Positions 46,240-55,126 of a DNA stretch of 64,000 nt are shown piece after piece (within the stretch, counting starts at the first letter, position 1; each line of letters starts with the position of its first letter). The translations under genes and the position numbers were made by a program. Source of the DNA: Leptodactylus fallax. Taxonomy: Eukaryota > Chordata > Amphibia > Anura > Leptodactylidae. The notes under the pieces were generated by a model. That model did no database searches. It was not told where the DNA came from and saw only the letters and a program-made list of their open reading frames with translations. The DNA is taken from NCBI GenBank assembly GCA_947044405.1, contig CAMRHE010000358.1:1054001-1118000 (forward strand), given 5' to 3'.

Positions 46240-46245
46240 AATAAA
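46240..46245 (+). terminator. AATAAA polyadenylation signal, right copy
   Basis: AATAAA about 179 bp after the stop codon of the 54-aa ORF, at the same place as in the left arm. The spacing is reasonable for a compact single-exon transcript. Confidence 0.45.
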
Positions 46246-47689
46246 TAATAATGATTTCTGATGATTTTTACTTGCATTGTGTTTACTGTATCAGTATAAG
46301 ATCAGATTTTATCCCCTAGCTCAGTGGTGGAGGGGCATTATACTGTGTTTGGGCAGTAATTGGGCTTTTTTGCTTGTAGAGGGCACTAATGGGAAGTGTA
46401 CTGTATGAGGGCACTATTGAGCATTTTACTGCATGGGGGGGCCATAAAGCATCATTATATGGTTTGGGGGCCACAAAGCATCATTATTCTATGTGGGGAC
46501 CGATGAGAGCATTATACTGTGTGGGGGGCAACAAAGCATCATTATTCTGTGTGGGGACCACTAATATCATTATATTGTGTGGGGGCCACTAAGAGCATTA
46601 TTATACTGTTTGAGAGCCAGCTTCTAACAGAATACCCAGTGCACATAAGAACACGGCTCACATAGCTGTAATACATAGATATTCTACACTCTGTATCACA
46701 GCAACAAGGCCCTTTATAATGACTTTTATGTAAGGGTCAGCAACATTAATTATTGCGCAGCACAACCTCATATTTGATATATCTATTTAAATCAGCACGT
46801 AGCACAAAAGAGCATGCCTAGCCCTGCCATAGGACATGTCTGGAATACTAAATTGTATAAATGATCAATTCAAGAATATAGGGTTACTAGGAGTTTACTT
46901 TATTGTAATGTGCACAGAAATCAGTCAAAATCTGAAGACACAGATTCTACATTTATACTGTAATAGCTAAACTGACAAAATTACAGAGGTTTTCAGGGTT
47001 CACACTATCAATGTCCTATTCTCAGTATAGGAATGGTAAGGATCCTTCTCTCAGCACCCCTCAGGATTAGCTGTTACAAGGGGCCACCGCTGCACGCCAT
47101 CAACATAGTATTAACTTTCTTTTCTTCTTGTGGACCATTAATAGAGCATTATACCATCTTGGGGTGACAAAGTGGGCATTATATGGTGTGGGGGTCACTA
47201 GGAAGGCATTACACTGTATGGGGGAAGTAAGGGCGCATTATATTTTGTGGGACTCACTATGGAGGCATTATATTTTATATGGGGCATTAGACTTTGTGGG
47301 GCTATCAAGTGAGCATTAAACTATGTGGGGCCACTAAAGAAGATTTATATTGACTTTATACTAGGTGTAAGGGCCACTAAGGGAACATTATATTATATAA
47401 GGGAGACTAAGGGGGCAGTGTACTGTGGAAAGGAGACCGAAAGGTTAGTTTTTACTTTTTGCTTCATTCTGGGAGTCAAATGGCTCCTCTGTGGTGATAT
47501 CACATGAGCCATTCAGTTGCCATGGCATTAAAAAAAAAAATAATGTTTAGAATCTCCACCTCCAAAAATGCCTGTGCTATGTAAATCTAAAACTATTTAT
47601 CCCATAAGGTTCATGAAATAGAGGGAAACAGAATGAAATTGCCCCCTAATTAGGACACATCACCACATTGGCAGATCAAAAAATCCCCT

Positions 47690-48153
47690 CATTTGGTCCC
47701 CCCATAGTAAAACACCCCCCCTTTTCTTGGCCCCCACACTATATACAACCCCCTTTTTTTGGCCCCCCACACGATACATAAATCCAGTTTTTTAGACCTA
47801 CACGAAACATGACCCCCTTTTTCTGACCCTCCACACGGTATATGACCACTTTTATTGCCCCACACACGGTATATGACCCCTTTTATTGCCCCCACATGGT
47901 ATATGACCCCTTTTCTTTTAACCCCCCAACCGGTATATGACCCTCTTTTTTTCTCCCTCCCCCCACGATATATGGCTGTCTTTTTTTGCCCTCCCTACGA
48001 TGTATGACCCCGCTTTTTATGGTCCCCACAGTATATGACCCCTTTGTTATTCCACCCTCACAGTATATGACCCCTTTCTTATGCCCCCTCACAATATATG
48101 AGCCCTTTTTTGTCCCACACAGTATCTTGCCCAATTTTATTGCCTCCACACAG
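47690..48153. repeat. Minisatellite, ACAGTATATGACCCC type (left of Tc1 E)
   Basis: Imperfect units of about 32-35 bp: CCCCACACGGTATATGACCCC followed by TTTTATTG. The array continues beyond the Tc1 at 49725-49960, so the two tracts were one. The minus-strand ORFs (KKGVIYR-type repeats) are array translations. Confidence 0.85.
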
Positions 48154-48155
48154 TA

Positions 48156-49722
48156 CAGTCATGGCCAAAAGTTTTGAGAATGACACAAATATTATATTTT
48201 CACATGATCTGCTGCCCTCTGGTTTTTATGTGTGTTTGTCAGATGTTTTTATCACATACAGAAATATAATTGCATTCATATTATGAGTAACAGAAGCTTA
48301 TATTGACAGTTAGAATGAGTTAATGCAGCAAGTCAATATTTGCAGTGTTGACCCTTCTTCTTCAGGACCTCTGCAATTCTCCCTGGCATGCTCTCAATCA
48401 ACTTCTGGACCAAATCCTGACTGATAGCAGTCCATTCTTGCAGAATCAATGCTTTAATTTTGTCTGAATTTGTTGGTTTTTGTTTGTCCACCCGTCTCTT
48501 GATGATTGACCACAAGTTCTCAATGGGATTAAGATCTGGGGAGTTTCCAGGCCATGGACACAAAATCTCTATGTTTTGTTCCCTGAGCCATTTAGTTATC
48601 ACCTTTGCTTTATGGCAAGGTGCTCCATCATGCTGGAAAAGGCATTGTTGAGCGCCAAACTGCTCTTGGACGGTTGGGAGAAGTTGCTCTTGGAGGACAT
48701 TCTGGTACCATTCTTTATTCATGGCTGTGTTTTTAGGCAAGACTGTGAGAGAGCCGATTCCCTTGGCTGAGAAGCAACCCCACACATGAATGGTTTCAGG
48801 ATGCTTTACAGTTGGCATGAGACAAGACTGGTGGTAGCGCTCACCTCTTCTTCTCCGAATAAGCTGTTTTCCAGATGTTCCAAACAATGGAAAAGGGGAT
48901 TCATCAGAGAAAATGACTTTACCCCAGTCCTCAGCAGTCCACTCCCTGTACCTTTTGCAGAATATCAGTCTGTCCCTGATGTTTTTTCTGGAGAGAAGTG
49001 GCTTCTTTGCTGCCCTCCTTGAGACCAGGCCTTGCTCCAAGAGTCTCCGCCTCACAGTGCGTGCAGATGCACTCACACCTGCCTGCTGCCATTCCTCAGC
49101 AAGCTCTGCACTGCTGGTAGCCCGATCCCGCAGCTGAAACACTTTTAAGAGACGGTCCTGCCGCTTGCTGGTCTTTCTTGGGCGCCCTGGAGCCTTTTTG
49201 GCACCAATGGAACCTCTCTCCTTGAAATTCTTGATGATGCGATAGATTGTTGACTGAGGTGCAATCTTTCTAGCTGCAATACTCTTCCCAGTTAGGCCAT
49301 TTTTGTGCAGTGCAATGATGACTGCACGTGTTTCTTTAGAGATAACCATGGTTAATGGAAGAGAAACAATGATGGCAAGCACCAGCCTCCTTTTAAAGTG
49401 TCCAGTGGTGTCATTCTTACTTAATCATGACAGATTGATCTCCAGCCCTGTCCTCATCAACACCTACACCTGTGTTAATGGAGCAATCACTGAAACGATG
49501 TTAGGTGGTCCTTTTAAGGTAGGGCTGCAATGATGTTGAAATGTGTTTTGGGGGATAAAGTTCATTTTCTAGGCAAATATTGACTTTGCTAGTAATTGCT
49601 GTTAAGCTGATCACGCTTTATAACATTCTGGAGTATATGCAAATTGCCATTAGAAAAACTGAAGCAGTAGACTTTGTAAAAATTAATATTTGTATCATTC
49701 TCAAAACTTTTGGCCATGACTG
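48156..49722 (-). mobile_element. Tc1-type element with intact transposase (copy E, DD35E)
   Basis: TA flanks lie at 48154-48155 and 49723-49724. The ends CAGTCATGGCCAAAAGTTTT match their inverted partner at 38 of 39 positions (48156-48194 and 49684-49722). A second, inner repeated word AAGTCAATATTTGC (48330-48343) occurs inverted at 49573-49586, as in IR/DR-type elements. Length is 1567 bp. It has landed inside a minisatellite array at a CAGTATA motif. The open transposase and near-identical ends make it the youngest-looking Tc1 here. Confidence 0.95.
48333..49349 (-). CDS. Tc1/mariner transposase, intact, DD35E
   Basis: 338 residues from the ATG at 49349 (context AACCATGG, a strong start) to TGA 48333. 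The frame is open 33 bp further upstream to another ATG at 49382, but the internal start fits the family better (MVISKETRAVIIALHKNG). Residues 4-42 are the first helix-turn-helix, a GRPR-type motif (APGRPRK) follows at about 53-59, then a second helix-turn-helix. The catalytic residues are Asp149 (FSDES), Asp241 (FQHDGAPCHK) and Glu277 (NPIENLW). There are 35 residues between the second Asp and the Glu, where ordinary Tc1 has 34. A DD35E vertebrate lineage (Traveler) has been described; membership here is inferred from the spacing only. No stop or frameshift is present, so it may encode an active enzyme for cut-and-paste at TA. Confidence 0.93.
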   Translation of the reverse strand: MVISKETRAVIIALHKNGLTGKSIAARKIAPQSTIYRIIKNFKERGSIGAKKAPGRPRKTSKRQDRLLKVFQLRDRATSSAELAEEWQQAGVSASARTVRRRLLEQGLVSRRAAKKPLLSRKNIRDRLIFCKRYREWTAEDWGKVIFSDESPFPLFGTSGKQLIRRRRGERYHQSCLMPTVKHPETIHVWGCFSAKGIGSLTVLPKNTAMNKEWYQNVLQEQLLPTVQEQFGAQQCLFQHDGAPCHKAKVITKWLREQNIEILCPWPGNSPDLNPIENLWSIIKRRVDKQKPTNSDKIKALILQEWTAISQDLVQKLIESMPGRIAEVLKKKGQHCKY

Positions 49723-49724
49723 TA

Positions 49725-49960
49725 TATTAGCCATTTTTTATGGTTCTCACTCAGTATATGACCTTTTTACGGCTCCCACACAATATATGACCCCTTTTAA
49801 TGGCCAAAACAGTATCTAACCCCTTCTGTTCTCACACACACAGTATATGACCCCCTTTTTTTTTTTTTTTTAACCCGCCCCCACACAGCATAAGATCCCC
49901 CTATTTATGGCCCACACACAGTTTATGCCTCCCTATATAGTCACACAGTAAATGACTCGA
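49725..49960. repeat. Minisatellite, right of Tc1 E
   Basis: Continues the array interrupted at 48153, with the same ACACAGTATATGACCCC units. It is followed by a poly-C run at about 49972-49985. Confidence 0.8.
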
Positions 49961-50194
49961 AGAGTATGACCCCCCCCCCCCCCCCACCAAAGTAGTGGCC
50001 GATAATTTTGTTGTACGTAGCATCCCAGGGTTCTTCAGTGTCATGACGTAAGTGCAGCGCGCCTAGAGGCGGCAGCAGAGGGCGACCAGGACAGGTGATT
50101 AAAAAGTATCGGCAGCTGATTAATGCAACAACACAATAAGTTGCCGATTAAAAAACAAATGCCCCCCACCCCACAGTTTTTTCCATGATGCGCT
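49961..50194. other. Poly-C run and unclassified sequence
   Basis: A poly-C run of about 14 bases at 49972-49985, then sequence without recognised features. Confidence 0.4.
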
Positions 50195-50505
50195 GCTCAA
50201 CTCTGTACAGAATTATCAAAAAGTTACAAGTGCCAGAATATGGTGATGTACAGAAACTTTTCATACGTTTTCTATTTTTTAAAGGTATTATAACAAAAAA
50301 CTATATAACTTTGATATTGTCATAATTCAGATTTTCTTTCAGCTTCCCTGTGTATGGTACAGACCATTAAACCGTGTGGAAAATACAATTTTTCTCACAA
50401 AAAACAAGCCCTTATATGGCTCTTTGAATGGGAAAATAGACAAGTTATGAGTTTTGAAAGTCATGTGAAAACTCAGAAATTAAAAACATCTGCGACAAAC
50501 AGAGG
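50195..50505 (+). mobile_element. piggyBac-like TTAA element, right-end fragment
   Basis: Related to the interior and right end of the element at 25833-27495: AAAAAGTTACAAGTGCCAGAATATGG, TACAATTTTTCTCAC, ATGGCTCTTTGAATGG (parts), ending CAGAGGTTAAAG near 50505. Confidence 0.5.
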
Positions 50506-50937
50506 TTAAAGAATACCTCCAATTAAGAGAAGACTTTTCGTGAATGAACAGTACAAGTAAATATAAGAAATTTTCTAATATGTTTTAGTAAATAAATATG
50601 CTTCCATTTCTAGTTATCAGGCTGCTTCCCTCTTCCCTGCTTTTAGCGTTATTTATAATATAGAAGTCAATGGAGAGTCAAGGAAGCTGCTTCAGCTGCT
50701 AAGCTCTGCTATGATAAGTGAGATATTGTTGGCTCTACTATACTTTGTAGGCTAACTCTACCACCGTCCAAAATGCAGCAATAAATCACGTACTAGCCAC
50801 TAGCAGCCTCCTCCTCCCCCACCTCTCTCCATACACTTCTGTGTTTAAGGTTGGATATGGATGACGACTTTATTATAGATTAGAATTTGACTGAAGGAAA
50901 AGGGAGGGAAACCTACTGGACAGATCAAATTCATATT
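50506..50937. other. Intronic sequence, nothing recognised
   Basis: No coding or repeat signal that I can name. Confidence 0.4.
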
Positions 50938-51117
50938 ATGTTCTCCCCGTGTTTGAGTTGGTTTCCTCCGGGTACTTCGGTTTCATCCCACACTCCAAAG
51001 ACATACTGATAGGGAATGTAGATTGTGAGCCCTATATGGGACAGTGACTGTCAATGACTGTAAAGTGCTGCGGAATATGATGGCGCTATATAAGTAAGCA
51101 TAATAAATAATAAATAA
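50938..51117 (+). repeat. tRNA-headed SINE, 5'-truncated
   Basis: Starts in the body (ATGTTCTCCCCGTGTTTGAG), then TCCGGGTACTTCGG, ACTCCAAAGACATACTGATA and the L2-like tail GGCGCTATATAAGTAAGCAT with AATAAATAATAAATAAA. Confidence 0.85.
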
Positions 51118-51205
51118 AATACTGAGAAATAAAGAACTATTTCGGTTGTTTTTCCTTATATTTTAAAACTTTCACTAATCATGTTTCAAATGTATTTTAC
51201 ACATA

Positions 51206-52835
51206 TAGTGCCTTGCAAAAGTATTCGGCCCCCTTGAACTTTTCAACCTTTTGCCACATTTCAGGCTTCAAACATAAGGATATAAAATTTTAATTTTTTG
51301 GTGAAGAATCAACAAGTGGGACACAATCGTGAAGTGGAACGAAATTTACTGGTTATTTTAAACTTTTGTAAAAAAATAAAAAACTGAAAAGTGGGGCGTG
51401 CCAAATTATTCGGCCCCCTTAAGTTAATACTTTGTAGCGCCACCTTTTGCTGCGATTACAGCTGCAAGTCGCTTGGGGTATGTCTCTATCAGTTTTCCAC
51501 ATCGAGAGACTGAAATTCTTGCCCATTCTTCCTTGGAAAACAGCTCGAGCGCAGTGAGGTTGGATGGAGAACGTTTGTGAACAGCAGTTTTCAGCTCTTT
51601 CCACAGATTCTCAATTGGATTCAGGTCTGGACTTTGACTTGGCCATTCTAACACCTGGATACGTTTATTTGTGAACCATTCCATTGTAGATTTTGCTTTA
51701 TGTTTGGGATCACTGTCTTGTTGGAAGATAAATCTCCGTCCCAGTCTCAGGTCTTATGCAGACTCCAACAGGTTTTCTTCCAGAATGGTCCTGTATATGG
51801 CTCCATCCATCTTCCCATCAATTTTAACCATCTTCCCTGTCCCTGCTGAAGAAAAGCAGGCCCAAACCATGATGCTGCCACCACCATGTTTGACAGTGGG
51901 GATGGTGTGTTCAGGGTGATGAGCTGTGTTGCTTTTACGCCAAACATATCGTTTTGCATTGTGGCCAAAAAGTTTGATTTTGGTTTCATCTGACCAGAGC
52001 ACCTTCTTCCACATGTTTGGTGTGTCTCCCAGGTGGCTTGTGGCAAACTTTAAACAAGCTTTTTTATGGATATCTTTGAGAAATGGCCTTCCTCTTGCCA
52101 CTCTTCCATAAAGGCCAGATTTGTGCAGTGTACGACTGATTGTTGTCCTATGGACCGACTCTCCCACCTCAGCTGTAGATCTCTGCAGTTCATCCAGAGT
52201 GATCATGGGCCTCTTGGCTGCATCTCTGATCAGTCTTCTCCTTGTTTGAGATGAAAGTCTAGAGGGACGGCCGGGTCTTGGTAGATTTGCAGTGGTCTGA
52301 TACTCCTTCCATTTCAATATGATCGCTTGCACAGTGCTCCTTGGGATGTTTAAAGTTTGGGAAATCTTTTTGTATCCAAATCCGGCTTTAAACTTCTCCA
52401 CAACAGTATCACGGATCTGCCTGGTGTGTTCCTTGGTCTTCATGATGCTCTCTGCGCTTTAAACAGAACCCTGAGACTATCACAGAGCAAGTGCATTTAT
52501 ACGGAGAATTGATTACACACAGGTGGATTATATTTATCATCATCAGTCATTTAGGACAACATTGGATCATTCAGAAATCCTCACTGAACTTCTGGAGTGA
52601 GTTTGCTGCACTGAAAGTAAAGGGGCCAAATAATATTGCATGCCCCACTTTTCAGTTTTTAATTTTTTACAAAAGTTTAAAATAATCAATACATTTCATT
52701 CTACTTCACAATTGTGTTCCACTTGTTGTTGATTCTTCACCAAAAAATTAAAATTTTATATCCTTATGTTTGAAGCCTGAAATGTGGCAAAAGGTTGAAA
52801 AGTTCAAGGGGGCCGAATACTTTCGCAAGGCACTG
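51206..52835 (-). mobile_element. Tc1 element with 210-bp inverted repeats (copy F)
   Basis: TA flanks lie at 51204-51205 and 52836-52837. The ends are (C/T)AGTGCCTTGCAAAAGTATT and its partner; the first base of the left end has changed from C to T. The inverted repeats extend about 210 bp (51206-51420, 52620-52835). It is 1630 bp long. The transposase has one stop. A hAT-family fragment follows 10 bp after the right end. Confidence 0.95.
51424..52443 (-). pseudogene. Tc1 transposase, one in-frame stop
   Basis: The frame runs from the ATG at 52443 (MKTKEHTRQIRDTVVEK) to the TAA at 51424, 339 residues counting the interrupted codon. It has two helix-turn-helix domains with LPRPGRPSRL between them, Asp152 (WSDETK), Asp243 (QQDSDPKHK) and Glu278 (NPIENLW), which gives normal DD34E spacing. 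A TAA at 51754-51756 replaces codon 230, most simply an AAA lysine, just before the second Asp. The peptide made would stop at 229 residues and lack two of three catalytic residues. Downstream codons remain open to the natural end, so a single base change inactivated it. Confidence 0.95.
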
Positions 52836-52845
52836 TATTAATGGT

Positions 52846-53500
52846 TATAGGGCCAAAGTGGAGAACCTATGGCATGTGTGCCAGAGGGGGCATTCAGAGC
52901 CCTCTTTGTGGGGACGCGCACCCTGGTCCCAGCCAGTCTCCTCAATCGCTTGCTAATGGGGAATCTGGGACAGCAGTCCCAATTCCCCGGTGAGCGAGTG
53001 TGTGCTTCTTTATGGTGTACGTGCAAATATTGTATATTATAGGTATATATTATACCAAGTGTGGGCCACTGTGGAGTTTATCGTACTGTGTGAGGGCCAC
53101 TGTGAATCAGACTGTACTATGTGGGGGCCACTCTGGAGCAGATTGTACTGTGTGGGGGCCCTTCACTATTTATATCACACAGTATCTGTTTTATAGTAGA
53201 CAAGTGATATTATTACAGGCTGTAATAACATTGCACTGTCACTATAAAACAGATCCTGTGCAATGTAAATAGTGAACATTAATTATTCAAAAGTACCAAA
53301 TGCAAACATTTACCTTTCAGTACAAAGTTGTTTGTATAATTTTAAGCTCCGTAAAGCCTCATTCATGCTACAGTTGTGGATCCGCACAGTATTAAAGGTT
53401 AAATTGCTGTGTTGGCACTTTGCAATAAATTAGTGGGTCTTGGGTTGCAGTTTGGGCACTCGGTCTCTAAAATGTCCACCATCACTGATATATGGTGACA
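52846..53500 (+). mobile_element. hAT-family fragment with minisatellite (copy B)
   Basis: Same order as 32876-34620: GTGTGCCAGAGGGGGC, a short minisatellite (53050-53160), the TCTGTTTTATAGT hairpin (53178-53255), then the uninterrupted TTAA site at 53342-53345 and TAAATTGCTGTGTTGGCACTT. It serves as the empty-site reference for the insertion at 33516. Confidence 0.7.
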
Positions 53501-53704
53501 TACAATCTATACAGGGCTATATTACAAAGTTGCCAGAGCTCAGTGTACCACTGTATGTTACTGTATGAGAGAAACAGCCCCTATACAGTTCTGTGGGTCA
53601 CATTATACAACTCGGAGCCCTAGAATGGCCATGTGCATGAGCCTTTATATAGCATCTTAAGAGGATTACCCAACTATTAAAAATTAACGCCCTATCCTCA
53701 AAAT

Positions 53705-53900
53705 AATCCATAATTTAGTAACATAGATTTGAAGGCTGAAAAAAGACATACGTTCATCCAGTTCAGCCTAATATCCTGCAATGCTGAGCCAGAGGAAGCT
53801 AAAACTCCCATCATGTTGAAGTCAATATTCCTCATTTTAAGAGAAAAAGTCCTTTCTGGCAATCATAATAAATCCCTGAATCAACACCCCGACGTATAGG
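53705..53900 (+). repeat. Dispersed frog repeat, possibly CR1-related
   Basis: TAACATAGATTTGAAGGCTG, ACGTTCATCCAGTTCAGCC, CCAGAGGAAGC and AATAAATCCCTGAATCAACA form a block I recognise as common in frog genomes. Assignment to a LINE class is uncertain. Confidence 0.5.
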
Positions 53901-53918
53901 CCATTATTGAACACCTTA

Positions 53919-54259
53919 GGCCCCACATAGTGAGCCGCAGCCAAAAAACGATGCGGAAAAGACCGCAGCAAAAACGCACTGTGTTATTTTCCCCAGCATT
54001 TTTCACATAAAGTTCGCAGAGTTTTCCTATGTGGACTTTCCTGCCCCAATTATACCAATAGGGAAAAAGCCAGCGTTTCCGTAGGTATAATTGACATGCT
54101 GCATTTTTGAAACTGTAGCTTTTCCACTGCAGATTTTTTCTGCAAAGTTTGTTTCTGCAATCCCATCCACTTTGCAGGCACTGTAAATTGCAGCATTTTT
54201 TGCCGCAGCGTTTCCGTCACGGCCAAAATGCTGCGTTTTTGCAGTGTGAGGCCTCGGTC
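53919..54259. mobile_element. PIF/Harbinger-like MITE (CCCCACGTAG type), decayed
   Basis: The left end is GGCCCCACATAGTGAGCCGC after TTA (53916-53918). The right end TGTGAGGCCTCGGTC is followed by TTA (54260-54262). The interior has GCGGAAAAGACCGCAGC and GCAGCGTTTCCGTC. Same family as 29086-29440. Confidence 0.6.
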
Positions 54260-54411
54260 TTAGAGAGTTCTCCTTGATAACTTCTTCTGGCACACAGTTC
54301 AATAATCTCGTGGCTTTTCCAGTAAAGTTCCTGTTCCAAGTCTGTGTAGAAATGACGAGACTGCAGTGCTCACATAAGTCCCCCTTCAAACAGCTGATCC
54401 CCAGGAGCACC

Positions 54412-55126
54412 TATAGGGGTTTTCCAGGCAAAAAAAACTTAAAAAAAAAAAAAAAAAAGTATGTTAGTGCTATTAATGGGTGGCTCAGTGGTTAGCACTG
54501 TAGCCTTGCAGCGCTGGAGTCCTGGGTTCAAATCCTGTGCCAAGGACAACATCTGCAAGGAATTTGTATGTTCTCCCTGTGTTAGCGTGGGTTTTCTCCA
54601 GGTACTCTGGTTTTCTCCCACACTCCAAAGACATACTGATAGGGAATGTAGATTGTGAGCCCTATATGGGACAGTGACTGACAATATATATCTGTAAAGC
54701 GCTGCGGAATATGATGGCGCTATATAAGTAAGCATAATAATTAATAAATAAATGTGTTAATATGTGCACCCAAATACCTTTAGCAGTTTTTGAGTGATTT
54801 CTGGCTTTCTCTGGGAGCTCCTGGCGTCCTCTGCATTTGTTTACATGGGTAGCTTCCTGCTCTCTTAGCCTACAACTACCATGATGCATTGCTCTTCACT
54901 CAGATCCCCCTCTCACTCCCTCACCCTCCCTCTCTCACACCCCCTCCCTGTTTCCCTAGCTAGCCCTCGGATTACTAGCCCTACCTACCTAACTAACTAA
55001 CTCAGCTAACTCATTTAAGAAGTTATGCGGGGGGGAGGGTGTTTAGTTTAGGGTTAATTTTTTATTTTATCCCAGTCAACCCCTTTAAAGATAGGCCATC
55101 AATTTTTAAAAGCTGGAAAACCCCTT
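54412..55126. mobile_element. TTAA-type element interrupted by a SINE
   Basis: The ends are ATAGGGGTTTTCCAGGCA and its inverted partner AGCTGGAAAACCCCTTTAA (ending near 55126). A poly-A run (54440-54457) and the full SINE (54477-54755) lie inside. The remainder (GGGAGCTCCTGGCGTCCTC) is non-coding. Confidence 0.6.
54477..54755 (+). repeat. tRNA-headed SINE, full length
   Basis: The most complete copy. Head: A box within TGGCTCAGTGG (54480-54490) and B box GGTTCAAATCC (about 54526-54536). Body: CAAGGACAACATCTGCAAGG, TTCTCCCTGTG, ACTCCAAAGACATACTGATA. Tail: AGATTGTGAGCCC, GTAAAGCGCTGCGGAATATG, GGCGCTATATAAGTAAGCAT and AATAAATAAAT. The tail resembles the 3' end of the L2-like LINE at 42363. Confidence 0.9.

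Larger units (their letters stand above)
45701..47530 (+). repeat. Right arm of a large inverted repeat
   Basis: Inverted counterpart of 38940-40865, with the same order of parts: promoter-like block, 54-aa ORF, AATAAA, minisatellite (46330-46610), a middle block with AATACATAGATATTCTACAC, a second minisatellite (47120-47440) and an outer end with GAGCCATTCAGTTGCCATGG. The ORFs at 46389-46592 and 47128-47319 are minisatellite translations. Confidence 0.88.

Noticed and set aside
47689..48149. Minus-strand ORFs of 68 and 88 aa with repeated IYRVWG/VIY words
   Set aside because: Translations of the 32-35 bp minisatellite units, not genes.
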